Of a stretch of DNA of 64,000 nucleotides, positions 9,183 to 17,209 are shown in pieces; positions within the stretch are counted from its first letter, which is position 1; each line of letters starts with the position of its first letter. The notes beneath the pieces are model-generated. The model did not search any database. It was given only the letters and a program-made list of their open reading frames with translations, and was not told the DNA's origin. The stretch is from the NCBI RefSeq assembly GCF_041928815.1, contig NZ_JBHFEI010000001.1, positions 186,001 through 250,000 on the forward strand, written 5' to 3'. The stretch comes from JBHFEI01 sp041928815. Lineage in GTDB: Bacteria; Pseudomonadota; Alphaproteobacteria; Rhizobiales; Rhizobiaceae. A program made the position numbers and the translations under genes.

Positions 9183-9578
9183 ATGGTGACCGGCATGCGC
9201 GACAAGATCCACATCCTGCTCGTCGATGACGATCCGGCGGAAAACCTGATCCTGCGGCGGCTGATCCGCAAGGTGGCCAGCACGGAGATCGAACTGCATT
9301 ACGCCGAGACGATCGAGGCGGCGCTGGCGCTCCTGCAGTCCGGCGCGCCGATCAACATGATCCTGATGGACAACCGGCTGCAGCCGCAATGCGATTTCCG
9401 CGAGACGGTGCCGGCCATGCGCCAGCAGGGCTTCATCGGCCCGATCGGCGTCATCTCGTCGTCGCTCGCCGATCCCTACTTCCAGTCGTTCGAGGAATAC
9501 GGCGCCGATTTCCGCATCGACAAGGCCGAGCTCGATCCGACGGCGATCGAGTTCATCCTGCGGGAATACCTGTCCTGA
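9183..9578 (+). CDS. single-domain response regulator (CheY-like receiver)
   Basis: The protein has 131 residues, a lone receiver domain with no output domain. The acidic pocket (LLVDDDPAEN), the phospho-acceptor Asp in MILMDNRL, the Ser/Thr-type position in GVISSS and the conserved Lys in RIDKAEL are all visible. The start ATG at 9183 is preceded by GGAGG about 6 bases upstream. An in-frame ATG at 9195 is an alternative. No partner kinase is adjacent. The gene is flanked on both sides by 106-bp RIME-like repeats, so it forms a small island between the LuxR-type gene and rirA. Confidence 0.85.
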   Translation: MVTGMRDKIHILLVDDDPAENLILRRLIRKVASTEIELHYAETIEAALALLQSGAPINMILMDNRLQPQCDFRETVPAMRQQGFIGPIGVISSSLADPYFQSFEEYGADFRIDKAELDPTAIEFILREYLS

Positions 9579-9581
9579 GCC

Positions 9582-9687
9582 AAAGCGTGTCGCGATCCTT
9601 CGGGTTCGCTCGCAGGCTTGAGGCTTTTGCTTTCAGGCATGTCTCGTCGCAGAACCGCTGCACATTTTTGCGAGACAGGCTTCAAGG
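9582..9687. repeat. RIME-like intergenic palindromic repeat, copy 2
   Basis: This is the second 106-bp copy, in the same orientation as copy 1. It begins 3 bases after the stop codon of the response regulator and ends 24 bases before the rirA stop. The ends pair as an imperfect inverted repeat. Because it lies in the space between convergent genes, its stem-loop could act as a transcript end. Confidence 0.75.
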
Positions 9688-9711
9688 TACCGGCGACCGG
9701 CCGGAGACGCG

Positions 9712-10167
9712 TCAGGCGGCCGGCTTTTCGACGGTTTCGAGGCCGAGCAGGAAGTTGATCTGCGGCCGCGCCTTGACGAGGTCGTCGATCGAATACTCCG
9801 CCAGCACTTCGAAGAAGGCATTGAGCGCCTTGCGCAGCGCCGCGTTCAGTCCGCAGCTGTCGACGAGCGGACAGTCGATCTCGCCGGCCTCGAAGCACTC
9901 GGCCATGGCGAAACTGTCTTCCGTCACCTTCACCACCTGGAACAGGCTGATCTCGGCCGCCGGCCGCGGCAGGCGAACACCGCCGTTGCGCCCGCGCACC
10001 GTCTCCACCAGGCCGGCCTTGGTCAGCGGCTGGAGGATCTTGAAGAGGAACAGTTCGGAGACGCCATAGGCCCGGGCGATCTCCGGGATGCGGCTGAGAT
10101 GGCCGTCATTGGCGGCGCAGTACATCAGCATGCGAATGGCGTAATTTGTCTGCTTGGTCAGCCGCAT
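9712..10167 (-). CDS. rirA: Rhizobial iron regulator RirA (Rrf2 family)
   Basis: The protein has 151 residues. RirA is an Fe-S cluster repressor that shuts off iron uptake genes under iron-replete conditions in Rhizobiaceae. The Rrf2 winged helix is visible (MRLTKQTNYAIRMLMYCAA, then SELFLFKILQPLTKAGLV and RGRNGGVRL). Three cysteines at residues 91, 99 and 105 (AECFEAGEIDCPLVDSC) match the cluster ligands. The sequence through FALKARPQ-type C-terminus (DDLVKARPQINFLLGLE) is very like known RirA. It is divergent from a periplasmic iron-binding protein gene, which fits an iron regulon. Confidence 0.95.
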   Translation of the reverse strand: MRLTKQTNYAIRMLMYCAANDGHLSRIPEIARAYGVSELFLFKILQPLTKAGLVETVRGRNGGVRLPRPAAEISLFQVVKVTEDSFAMAECFEAGEIDCPLVDSCGLNAALRKALNAFFEVLAEYSIDDLVKARPQINFLLGLETVEKPAA

Positions 10168-10222
10168 TCCGGTGCTCCACGATTCCGCAGTCCTCTACCC
10201 AGCATATAGGATGGATCAAAGA

Positions 10223-10237
10223 TTGGAACAATTCCAA
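10223..10237. promoter_or_regulatory. perfect palindrome resembling an ICE/Irr box between rirA and the iron-binding gene
   Basis: TTGGAA-CAA-TTCCAA is a perfect 6-3-6 inverted repeat 56 bases upstream of rirA. It resembles the iron control element recognised by Irr (TTTAGAA-N3-TTCTAAA) with one changed base in each core arm. Irr repression of rirA is known in Agrobacterium. A second palindrome, ATAACG-AAAA-CGTTAT, follows at 10239-10254. Which protein binds is inference. Confidence 0.5.
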
Positions 10238-10376
10238 AATAACGAAAACGTTATCGTCCGGCCGCTTCGATCACCGCGAACTAAAACTTGACCGGCGCGC
10301 ACCACTCCTCCAAAACATGACCATTCCGGTTAACTTATCAAAGCCGGGAGATCCGAATTTAAGAGGGAGACATCCG

Positions 10377-11423
10377 ATGACCATCAAGACGCATGCCCTG
10401 CGCGCATTCCTGCTCGCGGGCGCGGCTTCCGCCCTTGTGGCGGGTGCCGCCCGGGCCGACGGAGAGGTCAACATCTATTCCTACCGCCAGCCGGACCTGA
10501 TCGCCCCGCTGCTCGACGAATTTACCAAGGAAACGGGGATTTCCACCAACGTCCTGTTCCTCGACAAGGGCCTGGTCGAGCGCATCACCGCCGAGGGCGC
10601 GAATTCGCCTGCCGACGTGATCCTGACCGTCGACATCAGCCGCCTGACGGAAGCGAAGGACGGCGGCGTGACCCAGGCCGTGACCGACGAGACGGTCAAC
10701 AAGGAAATTCCCGCCCAGTACCGCGACCCGGACGGCAACTGGTTCGGGCTGACCACGCGCGGCCGAGTCGTCTATGCCTCGAAAGAGCGCGTCAGCGACA
10801 CCGACATCACCTATGAGGAACTCGCCGACCCGAAGTGGAAGGGCAAGATCTGCATCCGCGACGGCCAGCATTCCTACAATATCGGCCTCTTCGCCTCGAT
10901 GATCGCGCATCACGGCGCGGACTATACCGAGACATGGCTGAAGGGCCTGAAGAACAACCTCGCCAAGAAGCCCGACGGCGGCGACCGCGACCAGGCCAAG
11001 GCGATTCTTGCCGGCGAATGCGACATCGCGCTCGGCAACAGCTACTATGTCGGCCTGATGATGACCAACGAGAAGGAACCGGAGCAGAAGGAGTGGGCGG
11101 CGGCGATCAAGGTGCTGTTCCCGAACGCCAAGGATCGCGGCACCCATGTCAACATCTCCGGCATGGCGCTCGCCAAGAACGCGCCGAACAGGGACAATGC
11201 CCTGAAGCTGATGCAGTTCCTCGGTTCGGCGGACGCGCAGAAGATCTATGCGGAAAAGGTCTATGAATATCCGGTGGCCCCCGGCGCGGAACCCTCCGAC
11301 GTGGTCAAGGGCTTCGGCGCGCTGAAGGCCGACCCCCTGCCCCTCGCCGACATCGCCGCCAACCGCAAGACCGCATCCGAACTCGTCGACAAGGTCGGCC
11401 TCAACGAAGGTCCGGAGATGTAA
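10377..11423 (+). CDS. periplasmic Fe(3+) ABC transporter substrate-binding protein (FbpA/FutA type)
   Basis: The protein has 348 residues with a signal peptide (cleavage near ARA/DGEVNIYSYRQ at residues 27-28). The mature start, the RGRVVYA segment and the tyrosine pair at residues 223-224 (GNSYYVGLMM) match ferric-binding proteins, where adjacent tyrosines bind iron. It would deliver ferric iron to a membrane permease. The start follows AGAGGGAGA. It is divergent from rirA and ends at a strong intrinsic terminator, so it is monocistronic here; the usual FbpB permease and FbpC ATPase genes are absent from the neighbourhood. Confidence 0.9.
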   Translation: MTIKTHALRAFLLAGAASALVAGAARADGEVNIYSYRQPDLIAPLLDEFTKETGISTNVLFLDKGLVERITAEGANSPADVILTVDISRLTEAKDGGVTQAVTDETVNKEIPAQYRDPDGNWFGLTTRGRVVYASKERVSDTDITYEELADPKWKGKICIRDGQHSYNIGLFASMIAHHGADYTETWLKGLKNNLAKKPDGGDRDQAKAILAGECDIALGNSYYVGLMMTNEKEPEQKEWAAAIKVLFPNAKDRGTHVNISGMALAKNAPNRDNALKLMQFLGSADAQKIYAEKVYEYPVAPGAEPSDVVKGFGALKADPLPLADIAANRKTASELVDKVGLNEGPEM

Positions 11424-11452
11424 GCAGCGCAAACAGGGCGCAACACATGAGG

Positions 11453-11482
11453 GCCCTCGCGCCGCCGCGCGGGGGCTTTTTT
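11453..11482 (+). terminator. intrinsic terminator of the iron-binding protein gene
   Basis: A 10-bp GC-rich stem (GCCCTCGCGC at 11453-11462, GCGCGGGGGC at 11467-11476, one G-T pair) with a 4-base loop is followed by six T at 11477-11482. It lies 29 bases after the stop codon and separates this gene from the convergent PilZ-like gene. Confidence 0.88.
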
Positions 11483-11500
11483 ATTCGCGACCGCGGCGGA

Positions 11501-11911
11501 TCAGCCGTAGATGTCGAGCGTCCGGTTGCGATGGTTCGGATGGGTGGAATAGACGAAGATGCGGTTGATGTCGCGCTCCGACATCAGCCTCAGAAAGCGC
11601 GCCTCGAGCATGTTGTTGGCATGGATGCGCTTGACGACGCAGCCGACCATGCCGATGCGGGCGCTCGGCACGTCGAGATAGAAATTCGGCGGCAGCTTGA
11701 ACTGTGTCGGGATCGCCAGCACCGCACTGCTGCGCGAGATCTTGATCAGTTCGCATCGACGGGAGGACAGGTTCTGCACACCGTTTTCGGTGTATTCGAT
11801 GCGGGCGTCGTTGCGGGTATCCTCCATCGGGAAATTCGCTTCCCGGTCGTACATGAAGGATTCTTCCTTGCTCAGATAGTTCGGTCTGGAACCGGCCGCA
11901 CCCGTGCTCAT
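11501..11911 (-). CDS. PilZ-like domain protein
   Basis: The protein has 136 residues from the ATG at 11911. A PilZ-like beta-barrel pattern is visible from about residue 45: SSRRCELIKISRSSAVLAIP, then FYLDVPSARIGMVGCVVKRI and LEARFLRL. PilZ domains usually bind c-di-GMP and control motility or polysaccharide production. The canonical RxxxR and D/NxSxxG motifs are only partly preserved (ISRSSAVL instead of DISxxG), so ligand binding is doubtful. A later start at an internal Met (MYDREANF) is possible. It stands alone between the iron-binding gene and the agl operon. Confidence 0.68.
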   Translation of the reverse strand: MSTGAAGSRPNYLSKEESFMYDREANFPMEDTRNDARIEYTENGVQNLSSRRCELIKISRSSAVLAIPTQFKLPPNFYLDVPSARIGMVGCVVKRIHANNMLEARFLRLMSERDINRIFVYSTHPNHRNRTLDIYG

Positions 11912-12051
11912 CACTCGCACACCCCGTAAACCACCACGTTGCCGCAATGCTGCCACAGGATCTTTAACAGGGCGTGAGCAAGACCGGCCAGATCATCGGG
12001 TGATCGCCGTCTTCCGGCGATGTTTCGGACGCGAGTGGCGGGAAACGACGT

Positions 12052-12078
12052 CGAGGCGTGCCGTTCCGGCACGCCTCG
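12052..12078 (-). terminator. perfect 12-bp hairpin downstream of aglK
   Basis: CGAGGCGTGCCG at 12052-12063 pairs exactly with CGGCACGCCTCG at 12067-12078 around a 3-base loop. It lies 30 bases after the aglK stop on the minus strand. Only a weak T-rich stretch follows (GTCGTTTC), so it is a probable but not classical terminator of the aglEFGAK operon. Confidence 0.65.
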
Positions 12079-12108
12079 CAAGAGGGGCAGAACCTGTGCC
12101 CCGCGCCG

Positions 12109-13197
12109 TCAGGTGCGGTAGCTGCGGCCGTTCTCGTCGAAGAGGTGCAGTTTCGCCGCGTCCGCGGTGAAGCGGATCCTCTCGCCGCGCGCCACCGGCA
12201 GGATGCCGGGCAGCTTGGCGATGATCGGCTCGTCGGCGACGAGCCCGTCGATATAGAGCAGCGTGACCTCGCCCAGCGCCTCGACGATCGAGACGGTGCC
12301 CTCGAACAGGAAATCCTCGCCGGTGGCAACCACCAGGTCCTCCGGGCGCACGCCGAAGCTCGCCGCCTTGCCGACCGCGCCGGCATCGCTGGGGACCGCA
12401 AGCGTCACCGACTTGCCGCCGGCGAGCCGGACCGTCGTCTGCGGCCCCGCCGCCGTCACCGTCGCGGGGATGATGTTCATCGCCGGCGAGCCGATGAAGC
12501 GGGCGACGAACAGGTTGTCGGGGCGCTCGTAGAGGGCAAGCGGCGCGCCGACCTGCTCGATGTGGCCCCCCGACAGCACGACGATCCGGTCGGCGAGCGT
12601 CATCGCCTCGACCTGGTCATGGGTGACGTAGATCATCGTCGTGTCGGCCATCGCCTCGTTGAGCTTGGCGATCTCGATGCGGGTGGCGACGCGCAGCGCC
12701 GCGTCGAGGTTCGACAGGGGCTCGTCGAAGAGGAACACCTTGGGATTGCGGCAGATCGCCCGGCCGATCGCCACGCGCTGGCGCTGGCCGCCCGACAGCG
12801 CCTTCGGCAACCGGTCGAGATACTTGGTCAGTTGCAGGATCTCGGCGGCGTTGCGCACCCGCCGGTCGATCTCCTCCTTCGATTCCTTGGCGATGCGCAT
12901 GCCGAAGGCCATGTTGTCGTAGACGGTCATATGCGGGTAGAGCGCATAGGACTGGAAGACCATGGCGATGCCGCGCTTCGAGGGCGGCACCTCGTTGACG
13001 AGCTCGTTGTCGATATACATCTGACCGCCGGAAATCTCCTCGAGGCCGGCGATCATGCGCAGCAGCGTCGACTTTCCGCAGCCCGAAGGGCCGACGAAGA
13101 CGATGAACTCGCCCTGCTTGATGTCGAGATCGATGCCATGGATGACGTCGACCGCGCCATAGGACTTGCGGATTTGCTTCAGTTGCAGGCCAGCCAT
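12109..13197 (-). CDS. aglK: alpha-glucoside ABC transporter ATP-binding protein AglK
   Basis: The protein has 362 residues, the length of MalK/UgpC-type ATPases. Visible motifs are Walker A GPSGCGKST at residues 36-44, Q-loop VFQSYALYPHMTV, signature LSGGQRQR at 134-141, Walker B VFLFDEP at 154-160, and switch VTHDQVEAM. The C-terminal TOBE region (GVRPEDLVVA, ARGERIRFTADAAKLHLFDENG) follows. It energises the AglEFG importer of sucrose, maltose, trehalose and related alpha-glucosides. The start follows GGGGGAGA. Last gene of the agl operon. Confidence 0.93.
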   Translation of the reverse strand: MAGLQLKQIRKSYGAVDVIHGIDLDIKQGEFIVFVGPSGCGKSTLLRMIAGLEEISGGQMYIDNELVNEVPPSKRGIAMVFQSYALYPHMTVYDNMAFGMRIAKESKEEIDRRVRNAAEILQLTKYLDRLPKALSGGQRQRVAIGRAICRNPKVFLFDEPLSNLDAALRVATRIEIAKLNEAMADTTMIYVTHDQVEAMTLADRIVVLSGGHIEQVGAPLALYERPDNLFVARFIGSPAMNIIPATVTAAGPQTTVRLAGGKSVTLAVPSDAGAVGKAASFGVRPEDLVVATGEDFLFEGTVSIVEALGEVTLLYIDGLVADEPIIAKLPGILPVARGERIRFTADAAKLHLFDENGRSYRT

Positions 13198-13214
13198 CGT
13201 TGTCTCCCCCTCGG

Positions 13215-14864
13215 TCAGTTCTGTCGGGCAAAAAACCCGCTCCATGCCGGCAATTCGACCCCGGTCGCCGTCAGCGCCGAGCCGAAGCCATGGCCTTCGA
13301 GCACCTCAAGCGACCCCTCCGGCCGCGGCGCCGTGATCGGCCGCTCGCCCATGTTGAACAGGCAGACGATCGTCTCGTTGCCATGGACGCGGGCAAAGCT
13401 CAGCAGTGGCGCGAGGCCGCTTTCCTCGAAGACGATCTCGCCCTTGGCAAAGGCGGGATGCTCGCGGCGAAAGGCCAGGAAGCGGCGGTAATGGGCAAGC
13501 ACGGACCTGTCGTCGGCCGCCTGGACGGAGACCGCGCGGTCGAGATGGGCGCCCGGCACCGGCAGCCAGGGCCGCGCGGCGGAGAAGCCGCCATTGACCA
13601 TGTTGCGGTCCCAGACCATCGGCGTGCGGCAGCCGTCGCGGCCCTTGTAGTCGGGCCAGAACTGGATGCCATAGGGGTCCTGAAGGTCGGCGAAGGCGAT
13701 GTCGGCCTCCGGCAGCGCCAGTTCCTCGCCCTCGTAGAGGCAGACGGAACCGCGCAGCGTCAGCAGGATGCTCGCCATCATCTTGGCATAGGCGTCGGTG
13801 TCTGCGACCGCCTGCCCCCAGCGGCTGATGTGGCGCGTGACGTCGTGATTGGAGAAGGCCCAGCAGACCCAGCCGTCGGGCGCGGCGGCGGCGAAGGCGG
13901 CGAGCGTGCGCTCGACGGAGGCCGGGTCCGGCACGTCGGGGGCGAGGAACTCGAAGGCGTAGCACATATGCATCTTGTCGCCGCCGGACGTGTACTCGCC
14001 GACGATCTCCAGCCCGCGCTGGCTGTCGCCGACCTCGCCGACGGCGGCGATCGCCGGATAGACGTCCATGACCGCGCGGAAACGCTTGAGGAATTCCAGG
14101 TTTTCCGGCTGGTTCTTGTCGTAGAGATGTTCCTGGTAGTTGTACGGGTTGACGGCCGGCGCCGTCTGGGCGTTGCGGCGCGCCGGCGGCAGCGGCGGGT
14201 TGTCGCGCAGCAGCCGGTCGTGGAAATAGAAGTTGATCGTATCGAGGCGGAAACCGTCGACGCCGCGGTCGAGCCAGAAGCGCTCGACGGCGAGAAGCGC
14301 GTCCTGGACGTCCGGATTGTGCAGGTTCAGGTCCGGCTGCGAGGTCAGGAAGTTGTGCAGGTAGTACTGCAGGCGTCCGGCGTCCCAGGCCCAGGCGGAG
14401 CCGCCGAAGATCGACAGCCAGTTGTTCGGCGGCGTGCCGTCCGGCTTCGGATCGGACCAGACATACCAGTCCGCCTTCGGATTGTCGTGGCTCGACCGGC
14501 TTTCGGCGAACCAGGGATGCTGGTCGGAGGTGTGCGACAGGACGAGGTCGATCATCACCTTGAGGTTCAGCCGGTGCGCCTCGGCGATCAGCGCGTCGAA
14601 ATCGGCAAGCGTGCCGAAGATCGGGTCGACATCGGTGTAGTTCGACACGTCATAGCCGAAATCCTTCATCGGCGAGGTGAAGAAGGGCGAGATCCAGATG
14701 CCGTCCACGCCGAGGGAGGCGACGTAGGACAGGCGATCGGTGATCCCCTTCAGGTCGCCGATGCCGTCGTCGTTGCTGTCCTGGAAGGAGCGCGGATAGA
14801 TCTGGTAGATCACCGCGCCCCGCCACCAGTCGCGGTCGGCCGCACTTACGCTTGACTCGTTCAT
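13215..14864 (-). CDS. aglA: alpha-glucosidase AglA (glycoside hydrolase family 13)
   Basis: The protein has 549 residues. It hydrolyses imported alpha-glucosides to glucose in the cytoplasm; no signal peptide is present. GH13 motifs are visible: YQIYPRSFQDSNDDGIGDL near the N-terminus, DLVLSHTSDQHPWF, nucleophile Asp208 in GFRLDTINF, general acid Glu277 in AVGEVGD, and the stabilising Asp341 in FSNHDVTR. The calcium-type loop NDDGIGDL is present. It lies between the permease and ATPase genes, as in the Sinorhizobium agl operon. Confidence 0.95.
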   Translation of the reverse strand: MNESSVSAADRDWWRGAVIYQIYPRSFQDSNDDGIGDLKGITDRLSYVASLGVDGIWISPFFTSPMKDFGYDVSNYTDVDPIFGTLADFDALIAEAHRLNLKVMIDLVLSHTSDQHPWFAESRSSHDNPKADWYVWSDPKPDGTPPNNWLSIFGGSAWAWDAGRLQYYLHNFLTSQPDLNLHNPDVQDALLAVERFWLDRGVDGFRLDTINFYFHDRLLRDNPPLPPARRNAQTAPAVNPYNYQEHLYDKNQPENLEFLKRFRAVMDVYPAIAAVGEVGDSQRGLEIVGEYTSGGDKMHMCYAFEFLAPDVPDPASVERTLAAFAAAAPDGWVCWAFSNHDVTRHISRWGQAVADTDAYAKMMASILLTLRGSVCLYEGEELALPEADIAFADLQDPYGIQFWPDYKGRDGCRTPMVWDRNMVNGGFSAARPWLPVPGAHLDRAVSVQAADDRSVLAHYRRFLAFRREHPAFAKGEIVFEESGLAPLLSFARVHGNETIVCLFNMGERPITAPRPEGSLEVLEGHGFGSALTATGVELPAWSGFFARQN

Positions 14865-14903
14865 GTCATTCAGGTTCCGGAAACGTCAGGGTCTTGTTTC
14901 GTG

Positions 14904-16049
14904 TCAGCCGCCCTTGACCGAGCCCGCCAGCAGGCCGCGCACGAGGTAGCGCTGCAGGCTGAAGAACACGATCAGGGGCACGATGATGGTGATGAAGGCC
15001 GAGGCCGTCAGGATCTCCCAGTTGCCGCCGCGCGAGCCGAGCAGGTTGACGAGCCGCCCCGTCAGCACCAGCTCGTCATTGCCGGTGCCGAGGAAAACCA
15101 TGGCGACGAGCAGGTCGTTCCAGGTCCAAAGGAACTGGAAGATGGCGAAGGAGGCGAGCGCCGGAAACGAGAGCGGCAGGATGATCTTGACGAAGATGTC
15201 GAAGTCGCTGGCGCCGTCGACACGGGCCGATTCCATGATCTCGCGCGGCAGGCCGGCCATGTAGTTGCGCAGCAGGTAGATGGCGAGCGGCAGGCCGAAG
15301 CCCATATGGGCGAGCCAGATGCCGAGATAGGTCTTGGCCGGGACGCCGAAGAAGGCGCCGACGCCGTTGTAGAGCTTCAGAAGCGGGATCAGCGACATCT
15401 GCAGCGGTACGACGAGCAGGCCGACGACGACGGCGACGAGGATGGCGCGGCCGGGAAATTTCATCCAGGCCAGCGCATAGGCGGCAAAGGCCGCGACGAG
15501 GATCGGGATGATCGTCGCCGGGATCGCCACCGTCAGCGAGTTGATGAAGGAGGCGCCGATGCCTTCGGCCGCCAGCACCTCGCGGTAGTTGTCGAAGGTG
15601 AAGCGCGGCGGCGAGGCGGCGGTGAAGAAGATGCGCTGGCCGCGCGACCCCTCCATCTTCACATCGGAAACGATCTCGAAGCTGCCATCGGCTTGGACCG
15701 TCAGCTTTTCGCCGTCGCCGAGGTCGGCGCTGTCGCCGGGCAGGTAGGCGGCGGGCTCGCGGCTGTTGAAGCCGAAGGCCTGCACCTCGCCGTCCCCGCC
15801 CGACAGGACATTGCCGGAGATGACGAATGTCCCGTCGCGCTCGACCTGCTGGTCGGCGCCCGGCGCACGGAAGACGCTGTTCTGCGTCGAGGTGGAGAGC
15901 GCGGTCCACCAGCCGGAGACGGCGAGCTGGTCCTTGTCGCGCAAAGACGAGATCAGCAGGCCGAGCGTCGGCGTCGTCCAGAGCAGCACGAGCAGGATGA
16001 CGGAGAGATGGACGGCCCAGACGAGCGGCGAACGTTTCGAGGCGATCAT
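14904..16049 (-). CDS. aglG: alpha-glucoside ABC transporter permease AglG
   Basis: The protein has 381 residues, longer than the usual 280 or so for MalG-type permeases. The extra length is a hydrophilic, probably periplasmic insert at about residues 40-150, between the first membrane helix (WAVHLSVILLVLLWTTPTLG) and the permease core. The core begins near RFTFDNYREVL and contains five further membrane segments and the EAA loop (ESARVDGASDFDIFVKIILP). Family members named AglG share this insert. It starts one base after the aglF stop and forms the channel with AglF. Confidence 0.93.
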   Translation of the reverse strand: MIASKRSPLVWAVHLSVILLVLLWTTPTLGLLISSLRDKDQLAVSGWWTALSTSTQNSVFRAPGADQQVERDGTFVISGNVLSGGDGEVQAFGFNSREPAAYLPGDSADLGDGEKLTVQADGSFEIVSDVKMEGSRGQRIFFTAASPPRFTFDNYREVLAAEGIGASFINSLTVAIPATIIPILVAAFAAYALAWMKFPGRAILVAVVVGLLVVPLQMSLIPLLKLYNGVGAFFGVPAKTYLGIWLAHMGFGLPLAIYLLRNYMAGLPREIMESARVDGASDFDIFVKIILPLSFPALASFAIFQFLWTWNDLLVAMVFLGTGNDELVLTGRLVNLLGSRGGNWEILTASAFITIIVPLIVFFSLQRYLVRGLLAGSVKGG

Positions 16050-16050
16050 C

Positions 16051-17061
16051 TCAATGTCCTTCCATCTCGCGGGCGGCGTTGCGGATGTTCCAGATCATGA
16101 TCGGCACGACCAGAATCATGATGACGACCGCGATCGCGGCACCCCGGCCGAAATCGCCGCCGCCGCGGAACATCCAGTCGAACATCAGGTTGGCGAGCAC
16201 CTGGCTCTGCCACTGGCCGTTGGTCATGGCGAGCACGATGTCGAAGACTTTCAATACGAGGATGGTGATCGTCGTCCAGACGACGGCGATCGTGCCCCAG
16301 ATCTGCGGCACCATAATCTTGAAGAAGATCTGCAACCCGTTGGCGCCGTCGATGACGGCGGCCTCGATCGTCTCCTCGGAAATGCCGCGCAGCGCCGCCG
16401 AGAGGATGACCATGGCAAAGCCGGTCTGGATCCAGACGAGGATCGCCATCAGGAAGAAATTGTTCCAGAAGGGCAGCGTGATCCAGGCCTCGGGCGAGCC
16501 GCCGAAGGCGGTGACGATGGCGTTCAGGAGGCCGATCTGCTCCTGCCCCTCGGCGCGGTAGTCGTAGATGAACTTCCAGATGACGGCGGCGCCGACGAAA
16601 GAGATCGCCATCGGCATGAAGATCAGCGTCTTGGCGATGTTGCCCCACCAGATGCGGTCAGTGAGCGCGGCGATGATCAGGCCGAAGAAGGTGGCAAGCG
16701 CCGGCACGACGAGCAGCCAGAGGAAATTGTTGAACATCGACTGGCGGAATTCGCCGTCATTGACCATCCAGACATAGTTGCTGAAGCCGACGAAATTCGT
16801 CCCCGACTTGTCGTGGAAGGAGAGCCAGACGGACGAGAGGACCGGATAGATCAGGTAGACGGTCAGCGCGAAGAGCGCCGGCCCGAGGAACAGCCAGGGC
16901 CGGATGGCATTGCTGGTGCGCAGGTTCTGCGAGGCCTTGGCGCCGCTCAGGCCCTTCGACGGAAAGATCCGGTCGAGGATCCAGTTGGTTCCGAAAAAAT
17001 AGGCACAGCAGGCGAGAACGCCCGCAGCCATCGTCACGATGGCAGCCAGTAATTGCTGCAT
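16051..17061 (-). CDS. aglF: alpha-glucoside ABC transporter permease AglF
   Basis: The protein has 336 residues from the ATG at 17061. An N-terminal hydrophobic helix (residues of about 3-22) and a cytoplasmic linker precede a MalF-type core with helices starting at PWLFLGPALFALTVYLIYP. The EAA loop is visible (EAAVIDGANGLQIFFKIMVP). It pairs with AglG. An in-frame extension upstream of the ATG is rich in Arg and Ala and looks non-coding. A 148-base gap with a perfect 12-bp hairpin separates it from aglE. Confidence 0.93.
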   Translation of the reverse strand: MQQLLAAIVTMAAGVLACCAYFFGTNWILDRIFPSKGLSGAKASQNLRTSNAIRPWLFLGPALFALTVYLIYPVLSSVWLSFHDKSGTNFVGFSNYVWMVNDGEFRQSMFNNFLWLLVVPALATFFGLIIAALTDRIWWGNIAKTLIFMPMAISFVGAAVIWKFIYDYRAEGQEQIGLLNAIVTAFGGSPEAWITLPFWNNFFLMAILVWIQTGFAMVILSAALRGISEETIEAAVIDGANGLQIFFKIMVPQIWGTIAVVWTTITILVLKVFDIVLAMTNGQWQSQVLANLMFDWMFRGGGDFGRGAAIAVVIMILVVPIMIWNIRNAAREMEGH

Positions 17062-17156
17062 GACGCGTTCCCCCCACGAGACGGCATTCTTGATTATGGC
17101 AGCGAGATCGGCCCCGGCCGCGCGGCGCGATCGAAAGAACGCCGGCCGGAGCGTGC

Positions 17157-17188
17157 GGCGCGCGCGCAGCATCGTTTGCGCGCGCGCC
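17157..17188 (-). promoter_or_regulatory. intercistronic hairpin between aglE and aglF
   Basis: GGCGCGCGCGCA at 17157-17168 pairs exactly with TGCGCGCGCGCC at 17177-17188 around an 8-base loop. It begins 21 bases after the aglE stop on the transcribed strand, has no U-tract, and precedes the aglF start by 95 bases. It occupies the same operon position as the dppA-dppB hairpin. It probably stabilises aglE mRNA or limits read-through; this is inference. Confidence 0.65.
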
Positions 17189-17209
17189 CCTTATTGGTTT
17201 TCGACGGCG

